This document shows positions 15,844 through 25,256 of a stretch of 64,000 nucleotides of DNA, piece after piece; within the stretch, counting starts at the first letter, position 1, and every line of letters starts with the position of its first letter. Both the position numbers and the translations under genes were made by a program. Location of the stretch: the NCBI RefSeq assembly GCF_000425465.1, contig NZ_KE384381.1:122929-186928 (forward strand), read 5' to 3'. This DNA is from Flavobacterium filum DSM 17961 (GTDB taxonomy: Bacteria; Bacteroidota; Bacteroidia; Flavobacteriales; Flavobacteriaceae). The notes beneath the pieces are model-generated. The model worked only from the letters and a program-made list of their open reading frames with translations, made no database searches and was not told where the DNA came from.

Positions 15844-17157
15844 TTATCCTCCGAAATCGTCGAAACGAATATTTTCTGGATCTAAACCAAAGTCTTCACC
15901 CATTTTTTGAACTGCTTTGTTCATCATTGGTGGTCCACAGAAGTACAATTCAATATCCTCTGGGTTTTCGTGTTTAGATAAGTAATTATCAATTACTACA
16001 TTGTGGATGAAACCAACAAAACCGTCACCTTCACCGTCTATACCATCTTTCACTTTCCAGTTGTCTTCCGGAAGTGGTTCAGAAAGTGCTAAATAGAACT
16101 TAAAGTTAGGAAAATCTTTCTCCAAAGCTCTAAAGTGATCCGTATAGAACAATTCGCGTTTAGAACGACCTCCATACCAATACGTAACTTTTCTACCTGT
16201 TTTCACAGTTCTGAAAAGGTGATACAAATGCGAACGCATAGGTGCCATTCCGGCACCACCACCCACGTACAACATTTCAGCTTCTGATTCGTTAATAAAG
16301 AACTCTCCATAAGGACCTGAAACTACTACCGGGTCACCTGCTTTTCTAGAGAAAATATAAGAAGAAGCGATACCTGGATTTACTTTTGCCCATCCGTTGA
16401 TATTTCTATCCCATGGTGGTGTAGCTACACGCACGTTCAACATGATTTTTCTTCCTTCGGCAGGGTAAGAAGCCATAGAGTAAGCTCTTTCTACCAAGTC
16501 GTCATTTTTCATTACCAATGGCCAAAGATTGAATTTATCCCATTCAGCTTTGAATTTATCCGGTTCACCCGGATGTTCTACAGGATGTGCTGTAATATCA
16601 ATATCTGAATATTTTACTTCACATTTTGGAATTTCAATTTGAATATAGCCACCCGCTTCATAATGCATATCTTCAGGTAATTCTACAATGAATTCTTTAA
16701 TAAAGGAAGCAACACTGTAATTGGAATACACTTTAGCTTCAAATTTTTTGATACCAAAAACTTCTTCCGGTACTTCAATAACCATGTTACTTTTTACTTT
16801 CACTTGGCAACCCAATCTCCATCCTTCAGCCAATTCTTTACGGCTAAAGTGAGGAACTTCAGTAGGTAGAGCTTCTCCACCCCCATCTAAAACTTTACAT
16901 TTACATTGGATACAAGTTCCACCACCACCACAAGCCGATGGTAAGAAAATTTTACTTGAACCTAAAGTAGATAACAAAGTACTTCCGGAACCTACTTCAA
17001 TTTCGTTTTCTCCGTTAATTTTAATCTTCACAGGACCTGAAGGTACCAATTTTGCTTTGGCAAAAAGAATAATCCCTACCAATATCAATAATAAAATCAT
17101 AAAGGCAATAACGGTAGTGGAAATTAATCCACCTGTGCTAACTTCTAATGCTATCAT
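15844..17157 (-). CDS. nqrF: Na+-translocating NADH:quinone reductase subunit F
   Basis: A 437-residue subunit that takes electrons from NADH. It has one N-terminal membrane helix ([20 protein letters not shown]), a 2Fe-2S ferredoxin domain with the clustered cysteines [14 protein letters not shown] plus Cys in RLGCQVKV, an FAD-binding domain with RAYSMASYP, and an NAD-binding domain with [25 protein letters not shown] and the C-terminal aromatic/FDDFGG end. Its ATG overlaps the nqrE stop by 1 nt. Sixth and last gene of the complex. Confidence 0.97.
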   Translation of the reverse strand: MIALEVSTGGLISTTVIAFMILLLILVGIILFAKAKLVPSGPVKIKINGENEIEVGSGSTLLSTLGSSKIFLPSACGGGGTCIQCKCKVLDGGGEALPTEVPHFSRKELAEGWRLGCQVKVKSNMVIEVPEEVFGIKKFEAKVYSNYSVASFIKEFIVELPEDMHYEAGGYIQIEIPKCEVKYSDIDITAHPVEHPGEPDKFKAEWDKFNLWPLVMKNDDLVERAYSMASYPAEGRKIMLNVRVATPPWDRNINGWAKVNPGIASSYIFSRKAGDPVVVSGPYGEFFINESEAEMLYVGGGAGMAPMRSHLYHLFRTVKTGRKVTYWYGGRSKRELFYTDHFRALEKDFPNFKFYLALSEPLPEDNWKVKDGIDGEGDGFVGFIHNVVIDNYLSKHENPEDIELYFCGPPMMNKAVQKMGEDFGLDPENIRFDDFGG

Positions 17158-17903
17158 TATTCCTGAATATTATTTGTTAATGAATCATTTACTGTTGCAG
17201 CAGAATCAATGATTTCTAGAGAATTAGAAATTTCTTCTGATGGAACTACATTTTCAACTACATCTTTTTTAGGGGCAGGTTCATCACCACCGGTTAACAT
17301 ACCACCAAAAGACATAAATCCGATTGCCATTAAACCTGTTAAAATAAAAGTCATACCTAATCCTCTAAAAGCCGGAGGAACGTTAGAATATCTGATTTTT
17401 TCACGGATGGCACCAATAGCAACAATCGCTAAAAACCAACCAATACCAGAACCAAGCCCATAAACAGTTGCCTCAGTAATTGTAGCAAAATCTTTTTGTT
17501 GCATAAACAATGAACCCCCAAGAATTGCACAGTTAACCGCAATAAGTGGTAAAAAGATACCTAATGAATTGTATAAAGCTGGTGCAAATTTTTCAACAAT
17601 CATTTCAACTAATTGTACCATTGTTGCAACAGTTGCAATAAATAAAATAAAGGTTAAAAAACTTAAATCATAATCAGCATATTCTTCGCCTAACCATGTT
17701 AAAGCACCTGGACGAAGTAAATATTTATCCAATAAATAGTTTAACGGAACAGTGATAACTTGAACAAATATAACTGCTGCACCTAATCCAACAGCGGTAG
17801 ATACTTTTTTAGAAACCGCTAAGTACGAACACATTCCTAGGAATGTAGCGAAAATCATATTTTCAATGAAAATTGATTTTAAAAATAATTCTAATAATTC
17901 CAT
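17157..17903 (-). CDS. nqrE: Na+-translocating NADH:quinone reductase subunit E
   Basis: A membrane subunit with six hydrophobic helices; [29 protein letters not shown] and [17 protein letters not shown] are family landmarks and contain the conserved cysteines that hold the intramembrane iron centre with NqrD. At 248 residues it is about 45-50 longer than the usual ~200: a charged C-terminal tail after residue ~205 ([20 protein letters not shown]) extends the protein. NqrD and NqrE are homologous and pack as an inverted pair. Confidence 0.96.
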   Translation of the reverse strand: MELLELFLKSIFIENMIFATFLGMCSYLAVSKKVSTAVGLGAAVIFVQVITVPLNYLLDKYLLRPGALTWLGEEYADYDLSFLTFILFIATVATMVQLVEMIVEKFAPALYNSLGIFLPLIAVNCAILGGSLFMQQKDFATITEATVYGLGSGIGWFLAIVAIGAIREKIRYSNVPPAFRGLGMTFILTGLMAIGFMSFGGMLTGGDEPAPKKDVVENVVPSEEISNSLEIIDSAATVNDSLTNNIQE

Positions 17904-17906
17904 TTC

Positions 17907-18575
17907 TTAGTTTGTTTCTATTAAATTTTTATTTCTTGAACGTTGGAAACCTATGATTAAACCTAGGGTAATTAAAGCCATTGGAGCCAACAACATAAAA
18001 CCACTATTTTCATAACCTATAGCATACAAACCGGTTTTTTCAACTGGATCTCCTAATACCGGAATACCAAATAACTTTCCAGAACCCAATAATTCTCGAA
18101 AAAATCCTACGATAACTAATATTAATCCATATCCTGTCGCATTACCAACTCCATCTAAAAAAGATTTCCAAGGTGTGTTTGCAAGGGCAAACGCTTCAAA
18201 ACGTCCCATGATGATACAGTTGGTAATAATTAACCCTACGAAAACCGAAAGTTTCTTAGCTAAATCCGGCACATAGGCTTTTAAGGTTAAATCAACTATA
18301 ATTACCAAAGCAGCAACAACTACTAATTGAGCAATGATACGAATGGAAGAAGGAATTACATTACGCATTAAAGAAATAACCACGTTACCTACTCCCAATA
18401 CAAAGATTACAGACAAAGCCATAATCACAGAAGCGTTAAGTTCGGCAGTAATTGCTAAAGCTGAACAAATTCCTAATACTTGAACCGTAACGGGATTGTT
18501 ATCCGTTAAGGGGTCTTTTACTAATCCGATGTTTTTCTTTGAAAACAAAGGTTCTTTTTCTGATGTATTAGCCAT
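17907..18575 (-). CDS. nqrD: Na+-translocating NADH:quinone reductase subunit D
   Basis: A 222-residue membrane subunit with about six helices. Motifs include DNNPVTVQVLGICSALAIT near the N-terminus and FVGLIITNCIIMGRFEAFALAN, with the conserved cysteines of the NqrD/E iron site. It starts 3 nt after nqrC and ends 3 nt before nqrE, so the genes are tightly coupled. Confidence 0.96.
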   Translation of the reverse strand: MANTSEKEPLFSKKNIGLVKDPLTDNNPVTVQVLGICSALAITAELNASVIMALSVIFVLGVGNVVISLMRNVIPSSIRIIAQLVVVAALVIIVDLTLKAYVPDLAKKLSVFVGLIITNCIIMGRFEAFALANTPWKSFLDGVGNATGYGLILVIVGFFRELLGSGKLFGIPVLGDPVEKTGLYAIGYENSGFMLLAPMALITLGLIIGFQRSRNKNLIETN

Positions 18576-18578
18576 GGT

Positions 18579-19301
18579 TTATTTTTTTAATGTTTCAAAA
18601 TAAGGCAAGTATAAACTAATGCCTGAATTTATCATTGCTCCTACGCCATTTCCGGTGATAGTTGCACCTGAAATAGCATCTACTTGATTATCCGTTTTAT
18701 CTTCATTGTTAGGGTCACCGTTTGATTTAGAAATTTCAACGCCTTTGAAATTTCCTGTTGCATCAAAAAGGTTTTCACCTTTGAAGTCATCTCTAAAGAA
18801 AGGTTCAGTAATATTAGCTCCTAAACCTGGAGTTTCAGCTTTATGATCAAAATACACTCCATTTAAACTTTTCAAATCGTCATTAATGGCAATATAACCC
18901 CAAATAGCATCCCAAAGACCATTACCTCTAACCGGTAAAATGTAAATGGTTTTCCCGTCTTTTTCAGCTACAAATAAGGGTAAACGTTGTGTTTGTCCTT
19001 TTTTGGCAGCTTCTTGTTCTTTTTTTACATCAATTAAATAAGCCATTGCATCATCAGCCACCTCAGTTCCGGTGATTACTTTTTGCTCTTTAATATATTG
19101 TGTAAACATTTCAGAAGCATTGGAGCGATTAGCATCAACACCAATAGCTGATAAAATATCAATCTGAGCTTTTACTTGATCGTTCTTCACACGTAGGTCT
19201 TTTGTGAAATTGGCAAAGAAAGCCAACAACGCCCCTACCACTACAACTAATACTACCGCAAAAATTATAGTATATCCGTTTGAATCTGTACGTTTTGACA
19301 T
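18579..19301 (-). CDS. nqrC: Na+-translocating NADH:quinone reductase subunit C
   Basis: A 240-residue subunit with one N-terminal membrane helix (TIIFAVVLVVVVGALLAFF) and a periplasmic FMN-binding domain. The flavinylation motif DAISGATITGNGV is present near residues 205-215; its threonine would carry covalent FMN added by ApbE, encoded at the end of this cluster. KAETPGLGANI is another typical FMN-domain motif. Confidence 0.96.
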   Translation of the reverse strand: MSKRTDSNGYTIIFAVVLVVVVGALLAFFANFTKDLRVKNDQVKAQIDILSAIGVDANRSNASEMFTQYIKEQKVITGTEVADDAMAYLIDVKKEQEAAKKGQTQRLPLFVAEKDGKTIYILPVRGNGLWDAIWGYIAINDDLKSLNGVYFDHKAETPGLGANITEPFFRDDFKGENLFDATGNFKGVEISKSNGDPNNEDKTDNQVDAISGATITGNGVGAMINSGISLYLPYFETLKK

Positions 19302-19305
19302 AATA

Positions 19306-20520
19306 TTAGGTAGTTTTAACTTTTAAACGTTTCATTCTTCTTTTCACATTCGCTTGTACCACATAATGGTCAATCGTTGGAGCAAATACATTCATTAAAA
19401 TAACCGCCATCATAACCCCTTCTGGATAAGCCGGATTGAAAACGCGAATCATGATACTGAAAAACCCGATTAAGAAACCGTAAATAATTTTTCCGGTTGC
19501 CGTTTGTGCAGCAGATACCGGATCCGTGGCCATATAAACGATACCAAATGCAATACCTCCTACCATCAAATGTTGCCAAAATGGGAAAGCCATCAAACTA
19601 TAGAATTTACTAGATTCAGTAATTACTCCGGCATCTACAATATTATTAAAGATTAACCCCATAACGGCTGCTCCAACTACTGCAGAAATCATAATTCTAG
19701 CACTTCCGATGCCTGATGCAATTAAGATTGCGGCACCTACTAAAATTAAAAACGTAGACGTTTCCCCTACTGAACCAGGAATGAATCCAAAAAACATATC
19801 TGAAACAGAATAGCCTACTTCTTTATTTGCAGCTAATGTTCCTAAAACGGTTTCACCTGAAATAGCATCTGTTCCGGCAGCATTTTTCACACCGTCAACT
19901 GCTCCATGCACCCATACTTTATCTCCAGACATCCAAGCCGCCCAGTTAAAGAACAAGAACGCACGTATAGTAAGAGCCGGATTCAATACATTCATTCCGG
20001 TTCCACCAAACAATTCTTTCCCGATGATTACACCAAAAGCAACAGCTACTGCCAACATCCATAAAGGTAAATCAATCGGCATGATTAACGGAACTAACAT
20101 TCCGGTTACCAAATATCCTTCTTCAACCTCATGTTTTTTTACAGTAGCAAAGATAAACTCAATTCCAAGTCCAACTCCATATGAAACAGCAAGCATTGGT
20201 ACGATTTTACTAAACCCAACCCAAAAGTTGTCAAGATTCCAAAACTCAGTAGAAAAAAATGACATTCCAGAAGGGAAACCATTAATTTGACCGTAATGTT
20301 GAAACCCAGCATTAAACATTGCAAAAATCAATACTGGTACCATTGCCATGATTACCGTGTTCATTACCCTTTTCAAATCCGCTGCATCTCGAACATGAGC
20401 ACCGGAGTGCGTCGTAATATTGGGCATATAAAGAAAAGTATGCAAGGCGTTGAAAGACTGTTCCATCTTGGTTCCGCGGTACTTTTCTTTTAAATTATGT
20501 AAATTTTGTTTTAAACTCAT
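19306..20520 (-). CDS. nqrB: Na+-translocating NADH:quinone reductase subunit B
   Basis: A 404-residue polytopic membrane subunit that holds covalent FMN and riboflavin and carries the Na+ path. Landmarks are FNALHTFLYMPNITTHSGAHVRDAADLKR, GKELFGGTGMNVLNPAL and FGIVYMATDPVSAAQT. The FMN-attachment segment reads DAISGETVLG: Thr224 is kept, but the residue before it is Glu223 where SGAT-type motifs have Ala. It begins 27 nt after the nqrA stop. Confidence 0.96.
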   Translation of the reverse strand: MSLKQNLHNLKEKYRGTKMEQSFNALHTFLYMPNITTHSGAHVRDAADLKRVMNTVIMAMVPVLIFAMFNAGFQHYGQINGFPSGMSFFSTEFWNLDNFWVGFSKIVPMLAVSYGVGLGIEFIFATVKKHEVEEGYLVTGMLVPLIMPIDLPLWMLAVAVAFGVIIGKELFGGTGMNVLNPALTIRAFLFFNWAAWMSGDKVWVHGAVDGVKNAAGTDAISGETVLGTLAANKEVGYSVSDMFFGFIPGSVGETSTFLILVGAAILIASGIGSARIMISAVVGAAVMGLIFNNIVDAGVITESSKFYSLMAFPFWQHLMVGGIAFGIVYMATDPVSAAQTATGKIIYGFLIGFFSIMIRVFNPAYPEGVMMAVILMNVFAPTIDHYVVQANVKRRMKRLKVKTT

Positions 20521-20547
20521 TTTTGTGATATTTTAAGTTGAAATGAA

Positions 20548-21894
20548 TTAACCCACTTCTTTAATCATTACATCCAATCCGTTTCGTACAATATGTTGGT
20601 GGTCTTGTTTAGACACACATACATATTCCGTTAGAGCAAAATCTTCCGGTGCTACTTCATAAATACCTAAAGCTTCCATTTGATCGATATCTTTTACCAA
20701 AATGGCTTTCAACAATTGCATCGGATAAATATCAAGCGGACAAACTTTTTCGTACTCTCCGGTTAACACAAAACCTCTGTGTTCCCCATTAGTATTAGTA
20801 TTCAAATCGTATTTTTTTCCAGGTGTTAAGAATGAAAACATTCCGGCACGATATACACTGAATTTATTTGGTCTTGGTAAATTCCATCCAAAGAAATCAT
20901 AATCATCACCTTCTGGAATAGCCGTAATTTGTGTATGATAAAAACCAACACTATCTGTAGTCGATTTTTTATCACCGGTTAACACATCGCCACTGATGAC
21001 TCTGTAATTTCCATTTTTTAAATTGGCATTCACCACATCAGCTACTTGTGCTCCCATTTTGGCTACTACATATCCTGGTTTTTCAAATCCGGTACCTGCA
21101 AGAGCCAATGTTCTTTCTAGGTTAACTTTTCCGGTTAAGAATAATTCACCAATGATAGCAACATCTTCAATTTGAACCACCCATACTTTTTCTCCTTTGT
21201 TGATTGGATCAATAAGACCGATTTGAGTAGAAACCAAACCAATTGGATGTTTTCCGTAACCTTTGTGTAGTTCGGCTTTGATACCATCCGGCATAAAGTC
21301 AGCATTTGGTGAAACCGTTACATGTACTTTTCCGGAAGTTAATTTTTGCAACGCATCAAAACCGGCTTTTAAAGCTTCTTTTTTTCCTTTCAAAGTGAAA
21401 TTCAAATCAGACGCCAATGGAGCAGAATGAATTGCCGAAACAAAAATTGCTTTTGGTGAATCAGCCGAATTTGCAATAACATCATACGGACGTTGTTTTA
21501 CAAAAGGCCAACAACCAGAAGCTAATAAATGCTCTTTCACTTCTTCCGTTGATAAATCATTTGGATTTTTAGGACTATGCTCTACAAAAGTATCCTGAGC
21601 ATCAGCTAAAATAGTGATTTCTAAAATCACTCTTTTTTCACCTCTTTTGATCTCTTGGATTTTTCCGCTAACCGGAGAAACAAACTTTACTTTCTCATCT
21701 GTTTTAGAAAAGAAAATAACCTCACCGGCTTTCACACTTTCGCCTTCTTTTTTAACTAATTTTGGCACAACACCATGAAAATCAGAAGGTTTGATAGCAT
21801 AGACTTTCGAGCGGGCTATTTCAGAAACGTTTAATTCTGCTTCACCCTTCAACTTAAGGTCTAACCCTTTTTTAATTCGAATGTCTTTTGACAT
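20548..21894 (-). CDS. nqrA: Na+-translocating NADH:quinone reductase subunit A
   Basis: A 448-residue soluble subunit on the cytoplasmic face, first gene of nqrABCDEF. Landmarks are IRIKKGLDLKLKGEA at the N-terminus, FHGVVPKLVKKEGESVKAGEVIFF and VSPVSGKIQEIKRGEKR (a barrel-sandwich segment), and ALAGTGFEKPGYVVAKMGAQV. A C-terminal CPLDIYPMQLLKAIL segment is typical. A TAAATTTG promoter box lies about 50 nt upstream. Confidence 0.96.
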   Translation of the reverse strand: MSKDIRIKKGLDLKLKGEAELNVSEIARSKVYAIKPSDFHGVVPKLVKKEGESVKAGEVIFFSKTDEKVKFVSPVSGKIQEIKRGEKRVILEITILADAQDTFVEHSPKNPNDLSTEEVKEHLLASGCWPFVKQRPYDVIANSADSPKAIFVSAIHSAPLASDLNFTLKGKKEALKAGFDALQKLTSGKVHVTVSPNADFMPDGIKAELHKGYGKHPIGLVSTQIGLIDPINKGEKVWVVQIEDVAIIGELFLTGKVNLERTLALAGTGFEKPGYVVAKMGAQVADVVNANLKNGNYRVISGDVLTGDKKSTTDSVGFYHTQITAIPEGDDYDFFGWNLPRPNKFSVYRAGMFSFLTPGKKYDLNTNTNGEHRGFVLTGEYEKVCPLDIYPMQLLKAILVKDIDQMEALGIYEVAPEDFALTEYVCVSKQDHQHIVRNGLDVMIKEVG

Positions 21895-21943
21895 ATTAAT
21901 GAAGATATGATTAGTAAATAGTTTACAAATAATTAAAACGGTG

Positions 21944-21951
21944 CAAATTTA
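21944..21951 (-). promoter_or_regulatory. -7 promoter box for the nqr operon
   Basis: TAAATTTG on the - strand matches TAnnTTTG and predicts a start near 21938, leaving a 5' leader of about 44 nt before nqrA. Confidence 0.45.
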
Positions 21952-22181
21952 AAAATTAAAATACAATAGGTTGCCATGAATTAACAATTGTACAATCATT
22001 TTTTTGTTATTTATAATCATTACAAATAACAAAGTCCAATATGACGAATAAAACCAAAAGTAAAGTTGTCTACTATCCTCTAAATTCATCATTTAAATTC
22101 AATTCACAAAATAAAGGAAGCGATAATATTGGTATAATTTATGCAAATAATAGTATATTTACCTTCTTTAAAACAAAACGT

Positions 22182-23438
22182 ATGTCTAAACTATTTGCCA
22201 CATTGTTTATTTTGTGCTTTTTTGGAACTTTAAATGCACAAATTGAACAAGAAATTGCACCACCTTTCAATATTAAAACCGCTACTTTTATTCAAGGAAA
22301 TCAAAATGCAATACCTATTTTTCAACTTGGTGATAGATTTATGTTTCAATTTGATGATTTATTTGGTGATGAAGCCAACTACTATTACACCATCACACAC
22401 TGCGATTATAATTGGCAGAAATCACAATTAAATCAAAACGAATACCTTGTTGGTTTAGACAATCAAAGAATTATCACTTATGAGAATTCGTTCAACACTT
22501 TGCAGTTGTATTCACAATACAGAATTTCATTTCCTAATCAATTTACGAAAGGATTTAAGGTTAGTGGAAATTATATGTTGAAAATTCTAAACAATAATCA
22601 AGAAGTAGTTTTTTCCCGAAAATTTATTCTTTATGAAAATTTAGTTTCGGTTCCGATGCAAGTTAGAAATGCCCGAGATGTTAGATATTTAAATCAAAAA
22701 CATAATTTAGAATTTTCTATTCGTCCCAATAATTTATTGCTTCAAAATCCGGTTCAGAATGTAAAAGTAATGTTATTGAAAAATGGAATATGGAATACCG
22801 CTATTACTAATGTGAAACCAATGTTTACATTAGGCAATGAATTGGTATATAAATATGATAAAGAAACCCAATTTTGGGCAGGAAATGAATTTTTATTTTT
22901 TGACAATAAAGACATTCGTAATGCAGTAAACAACATACAATCAATTGACTCAAAGGGAGGGATTTATAACACATATCTATATACCAATGCTGCTAGAAGA
23001 ACCAATGAATACACTTTTTTTCCTGATGCAAACGGAAATTTTGTGATTCGGAATGTAGCCACAAGAGAAAATGTAAATGTGGAAGCGGATTATTCATGGG
23101 TATTTTTTACATTAAGTGCTCCAACCTACTACGGTAAAAAAGATGTTTATATTACCGGCATGTTCAATAATTATGCATTATCACCGGAATACAAAATGGA
23201 TTATAATAGAGAAAAAGCGGTTTATGAAAAAGCATTAATCATTAAGCAAGGGTTTACAAATTACGAATATACGCTAGCTGATACCAAAGGAAATGTTGAT
23301 TTTGAAAACGCTTTAGATGGTAACTTTTTTCAAACCGAAAACAATTATTTTTGCTTAGTGTATTATAGAGCAAACAATGACCGATTTGATCGAGTTATCG
23401 GAAAAGGAATGGCAAGCTCAGTTGATATTATCAAATAA
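22182..23438 (+). CDS. DUF5103 protein, type IX secretion system plug-like
   Basis: A 418-residue exported protein starting at the ATG at 22182, which gives a clean signal peptide (MSKLFATLFILCFFGTLNAQ). The longer frame from 22041 adds 47 residues before the signal and is unlikely. The body reads as a beta-rich DUF5103 protein (PPFNIKTATFIQGNQNAIPI, YYYTITHCDYNW, FNNYALSPEYKMDY). In Flavobacterium johnsoniae a DUF5103 protein closes the SprA translocon as the Plug. Two probable T9SS cargo proteins are encoded elsewhere in this window. Confidence 0.8.
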   Translation: MSKLFATLFILCFFGTLNAQIEQEIAPPFNIKTATFIQGNQNAIPIFQLGDRFMFQFDDLFGDEANYYYTITHCDYNWQKSQLNQNEYLVGLDNQRIITYENSFNTLQLYSQYRISFPNQFTKGFKVSGNYMLKILNNNQEVVFSRKFILYENLVSVPMQVRNARDVRYLNQKHNLEFSIRPNNLLLQNPVQNVKVMLLKNGIWNTAITNVKPMFTLGNELVYKYDKETQFWAGNEFLFFDNKDIRNAVNNIQSIDSKGGIYNTYLYTNAARRTNEYTFFPDANGNFVIRNVATRENVNVEADYSWVFFTLSAPTYYGKKDVYITGMFNNYALSPEYKMDYNREKAVYEKALIIKQGFTNYEYTLADTKGNVDFENALDGNFFQTENNYFCLVYYRANNDRFDRVIGKGMASSVDIIK

Positions 23439-23440
23439 AG

Positions 23441-24577
23441 ATGTCGGAATCTACTAAAGAAATAAAAAATTATCGTGGTTTAAAATGTTTAAACTGCAAT
23501 CATCCATTAGACATTTCTGATAAGTATTGTCCGAATTGTAGCCAAAAAAATTCAACCAAACGACTTAGTTTAAAGGACTTTGTTGATGAATTTTTAGCCA
23601 ACTTCTATGCGTATGATTCTAAGGTTAAAAATACCATAATCCGATTATTTACTAAACCCGGAAAAACTGCTAAAGAGTTTATTGATGGTAAAAGATTAAC
23701 CTATGCAAATCCGTTTCGTTTTTATTTGAGTGTGTCGCTAATTTATTTTATTATTAGTGGACTTATCAGCAAATATAATGTTGAAACAATTGAAGATTTA
23801 GACCAATCAAAGTTGACAAAAAAAGAGGAAACTCAAAAAAAACCGAAAGAAGAAACTCAAAAAAAACCAAAAGACAGTCTAAAAAACAATGTAGTATTTA
23901 GTAAAGAATTTGAAAAAATTTCTACTCAAATTGACTCAGTTGAAAAAGAAGAAAAAAAGAAAAAACCTAAAAAAGTTATTCTTTACTCTGAAAAACAATT
24001 GGAGAACTATGGTTTTTTTAAACGTACAAAATTGAAACTTGAAACCTATGAAAATTTTTTGGATAGCTCTAAAACAACCTATCCGCCAAAAATATTTGAT
24101 ACATTAAAACATGAAAACACAGCTTGGAATAGATATTTACTCAAAAAAACATATCAACTTCAAAAAATAGGTGAAGAGGAAAACGAAAGTGGTCAATCAA
24201 AATTTTTACAATATATGGAGGAAAAATATCCTTTCATTTTATTTGTTTCTCTTCCGTTTATGACTATTGTTTTTGCACTTTTATATTTTCGAAAAAAATT
24301 AACGTACGCTGAACACATGGTTTTTGTGTTTAATTTCATGAGTTTTATTTTTTTATCACTTATTTTAGAGCAAATCATCTTTTTATTCACCGATTTTGAA
24401 CTAGCTTGGATTTTAATTTTTGTATTTCCGTTTTACTTCTATAAAGGTTTAAGAAATTTTTATCAACAAAGTAGGTGGAAAACAATTTTAAAATTTGTAA
24501 TTTTGAGCTTTTTATTACCAACAACTGCTTCATTTGTAGCACTTTTTGTTTTGTTTATTGGATTTTTGTTGTATTAA
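23441..24577 (+). CDS. DUF3667 membrane protein with N-terminal zinc ribbon
   Basis: A 378-residue protein. Residues 14-36 form a four-cysteine zinc ribbon (CLNCNHPLDISDKYCPNC). The segment LSLKDFVDEFLANFYAYDSKVKNTIIRLFTKPGKT followed by PFRFYLSVSLIYFIISG is the DUF3667 signature. A lysine-rich linker contains a twice-repeated 8-residue unit (ETQKKPKE/D, ~127-143). Four membrane segments follow in the C-terminal part (~265-378). Function unknown. It starts 2 nt after the DUF5103 gene and is followed 3 nt later by apaG, so the three may be one transcript. Confidence 0.82.
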   Translation: MSESTKEIKNYRGLKCLNCNHPLDISDKYCPNCSQKNSTKRLSLKDFVDEFLANFYAYDSKVKNTIIRLFTKPGKTAKEFIDGKRLTYANPFRFYLSVSLIYFIISGLISKYNVETIEDLDQSKLTKKEETQKKPKEETQKKPKDSLKNNVVFSKEFEKISTQIDSVEKEEKKKKPKKVILYSEKQLENYGFFKRTKLKLETYENFLDSSKTTYPPKIFDTLKHENTAWNRYLLKKTYQLQKIGEEENESGQSKFLQYMEEKYPFILFVSLPFMTIVFALLYFRKKLTYAEHMVFVFNFMSFIFLSLILEQIIFLFTDFELAWILIFVFPFYFYKGLRNFYQQSRWKTILKFVILSFLLPTTASFVALFVLFIGFLLY

Positions 24578-24580
24578 ATT

Positions 24581-24967
24581 ATGGTTTCACAAATAACAAG
24601 AGGTATTAAAATTTCTGTTTCTACTAGTTTTGAAGGTACATACTTCAAAAACTACAAGTTACATTTTGCCTTTAGTTACCACATTACTATCGAAAACCAT
24701 AGCAAAGATTCCGTTCAATTAATGTCTCGTCATTGGGAAATTTATGACTCACTCAACAACAAAGAAGTTGTTGATGGAGAAGGTGTTATCGGTAAAAAAC
24801 CTGTTCTAAAACCGGGCGAAACCCACACCTATAGTTCAGGCTGTTTACTATCATCACCATATGGAGCCATGAAGGGTCATTTCAATATGATAAATTTCAC
24901 CTCAACTCGTAATTTCAGAGTAATTGTGCCAACATTCAAACTAGGAGCGCCATTTGCATTAAATTAA
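24581..24967 (+). CDS. apaG: ApaG domain protein (DUF525)
   Basis: A 128-residue single-domain protein with an immunoglobulin-like beta fold. Motifs: ITRGIKISVSTSFEG at the start, YHITIENHSKDSVQLMSRHWEI, GEGVIGKKPVLKPGETHTYSSGC and the glycine-rich turn SSPYGAMKGHFNM. ApaG is a widespread cytosolic protein of uncertain biochemical role, linked in enterobacteria to divalent cation tolerance. Length is normal for the family. Confidence 0.93.
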   Translation: MVSQITRGIKISVSTSFEGTYFKNYKLHFAFSYHITIENHSKDSVQLMSRHWEIYDSLNNKEVVDGEGVIGKKPVLKPGETHTYSSGCLLSSPYGAMKGHFNMINFTSTRNFRVIVPTFKLGAPFALN

Positions 24968-24972
24968 TTTTC

Positions 24973-25119
24973 AGAAGCTAATCCCGCTATTCGTTACAAG
25001 CTTTTGCTCAAAAACCTTTTTTTCTAAGGTCTGGCAGGAGCTCCCAAGGTCGCTCTGCCAAACCAAGAAAAAATAGGTTTTCTTCACAAAAGGCTTTCCA
25101 CTTCTATCGGGGCTAAAAA
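24973..25119 (+). repeat. Dispersed long-hairpin intergenic element, copy 2
   Basis: Starts AGAAGCTAATCCCGC and ends TATCGGGGCTAAAA; the two ends are imperfect inverted repeats of each other. Inside, AAAACCTTTTTTTCTAAGG...GGCAGGAGC pairs with GCTCTGCC...AAGAAAAAATAGGTTTT to form a long stem. The same end sequences occur, reversed, at 12509-12658, and in weaker form at 32424-32571. No open frame. Confidence 0.65.
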
Positions 25120-25175
25120 CCCTTGCTACCATCCAAAATGTAACAACTATTACCAAAAATTCAAAAAAACCTTTG

Positions 25176-25183
25176 TACTTTTG
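25176..25183 (+). promoter_or_regulatory. -7 promoter box for pruA
   Basis: TACTTTTG matches TAnnTTTG; transcription would start near 25189, giving a leader of ~68 nt. A short inverted pair, GTAC...GTAC, surrounds the box. Confidence 0.45.
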
Positions 25184-25256
25184 TGTACAATTATCAAATT
25201 CGCATTCAAAGAATTATATAATTGATAAAAATGATTACTAATATAACTACACTCTT

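Noticed and set aside
22041..22181. N-terminal extension of the DUF5103 protein
   Set aside because: It would place 47 residues before a normal signal peptide; the ATG at 22182 explains the protein better.
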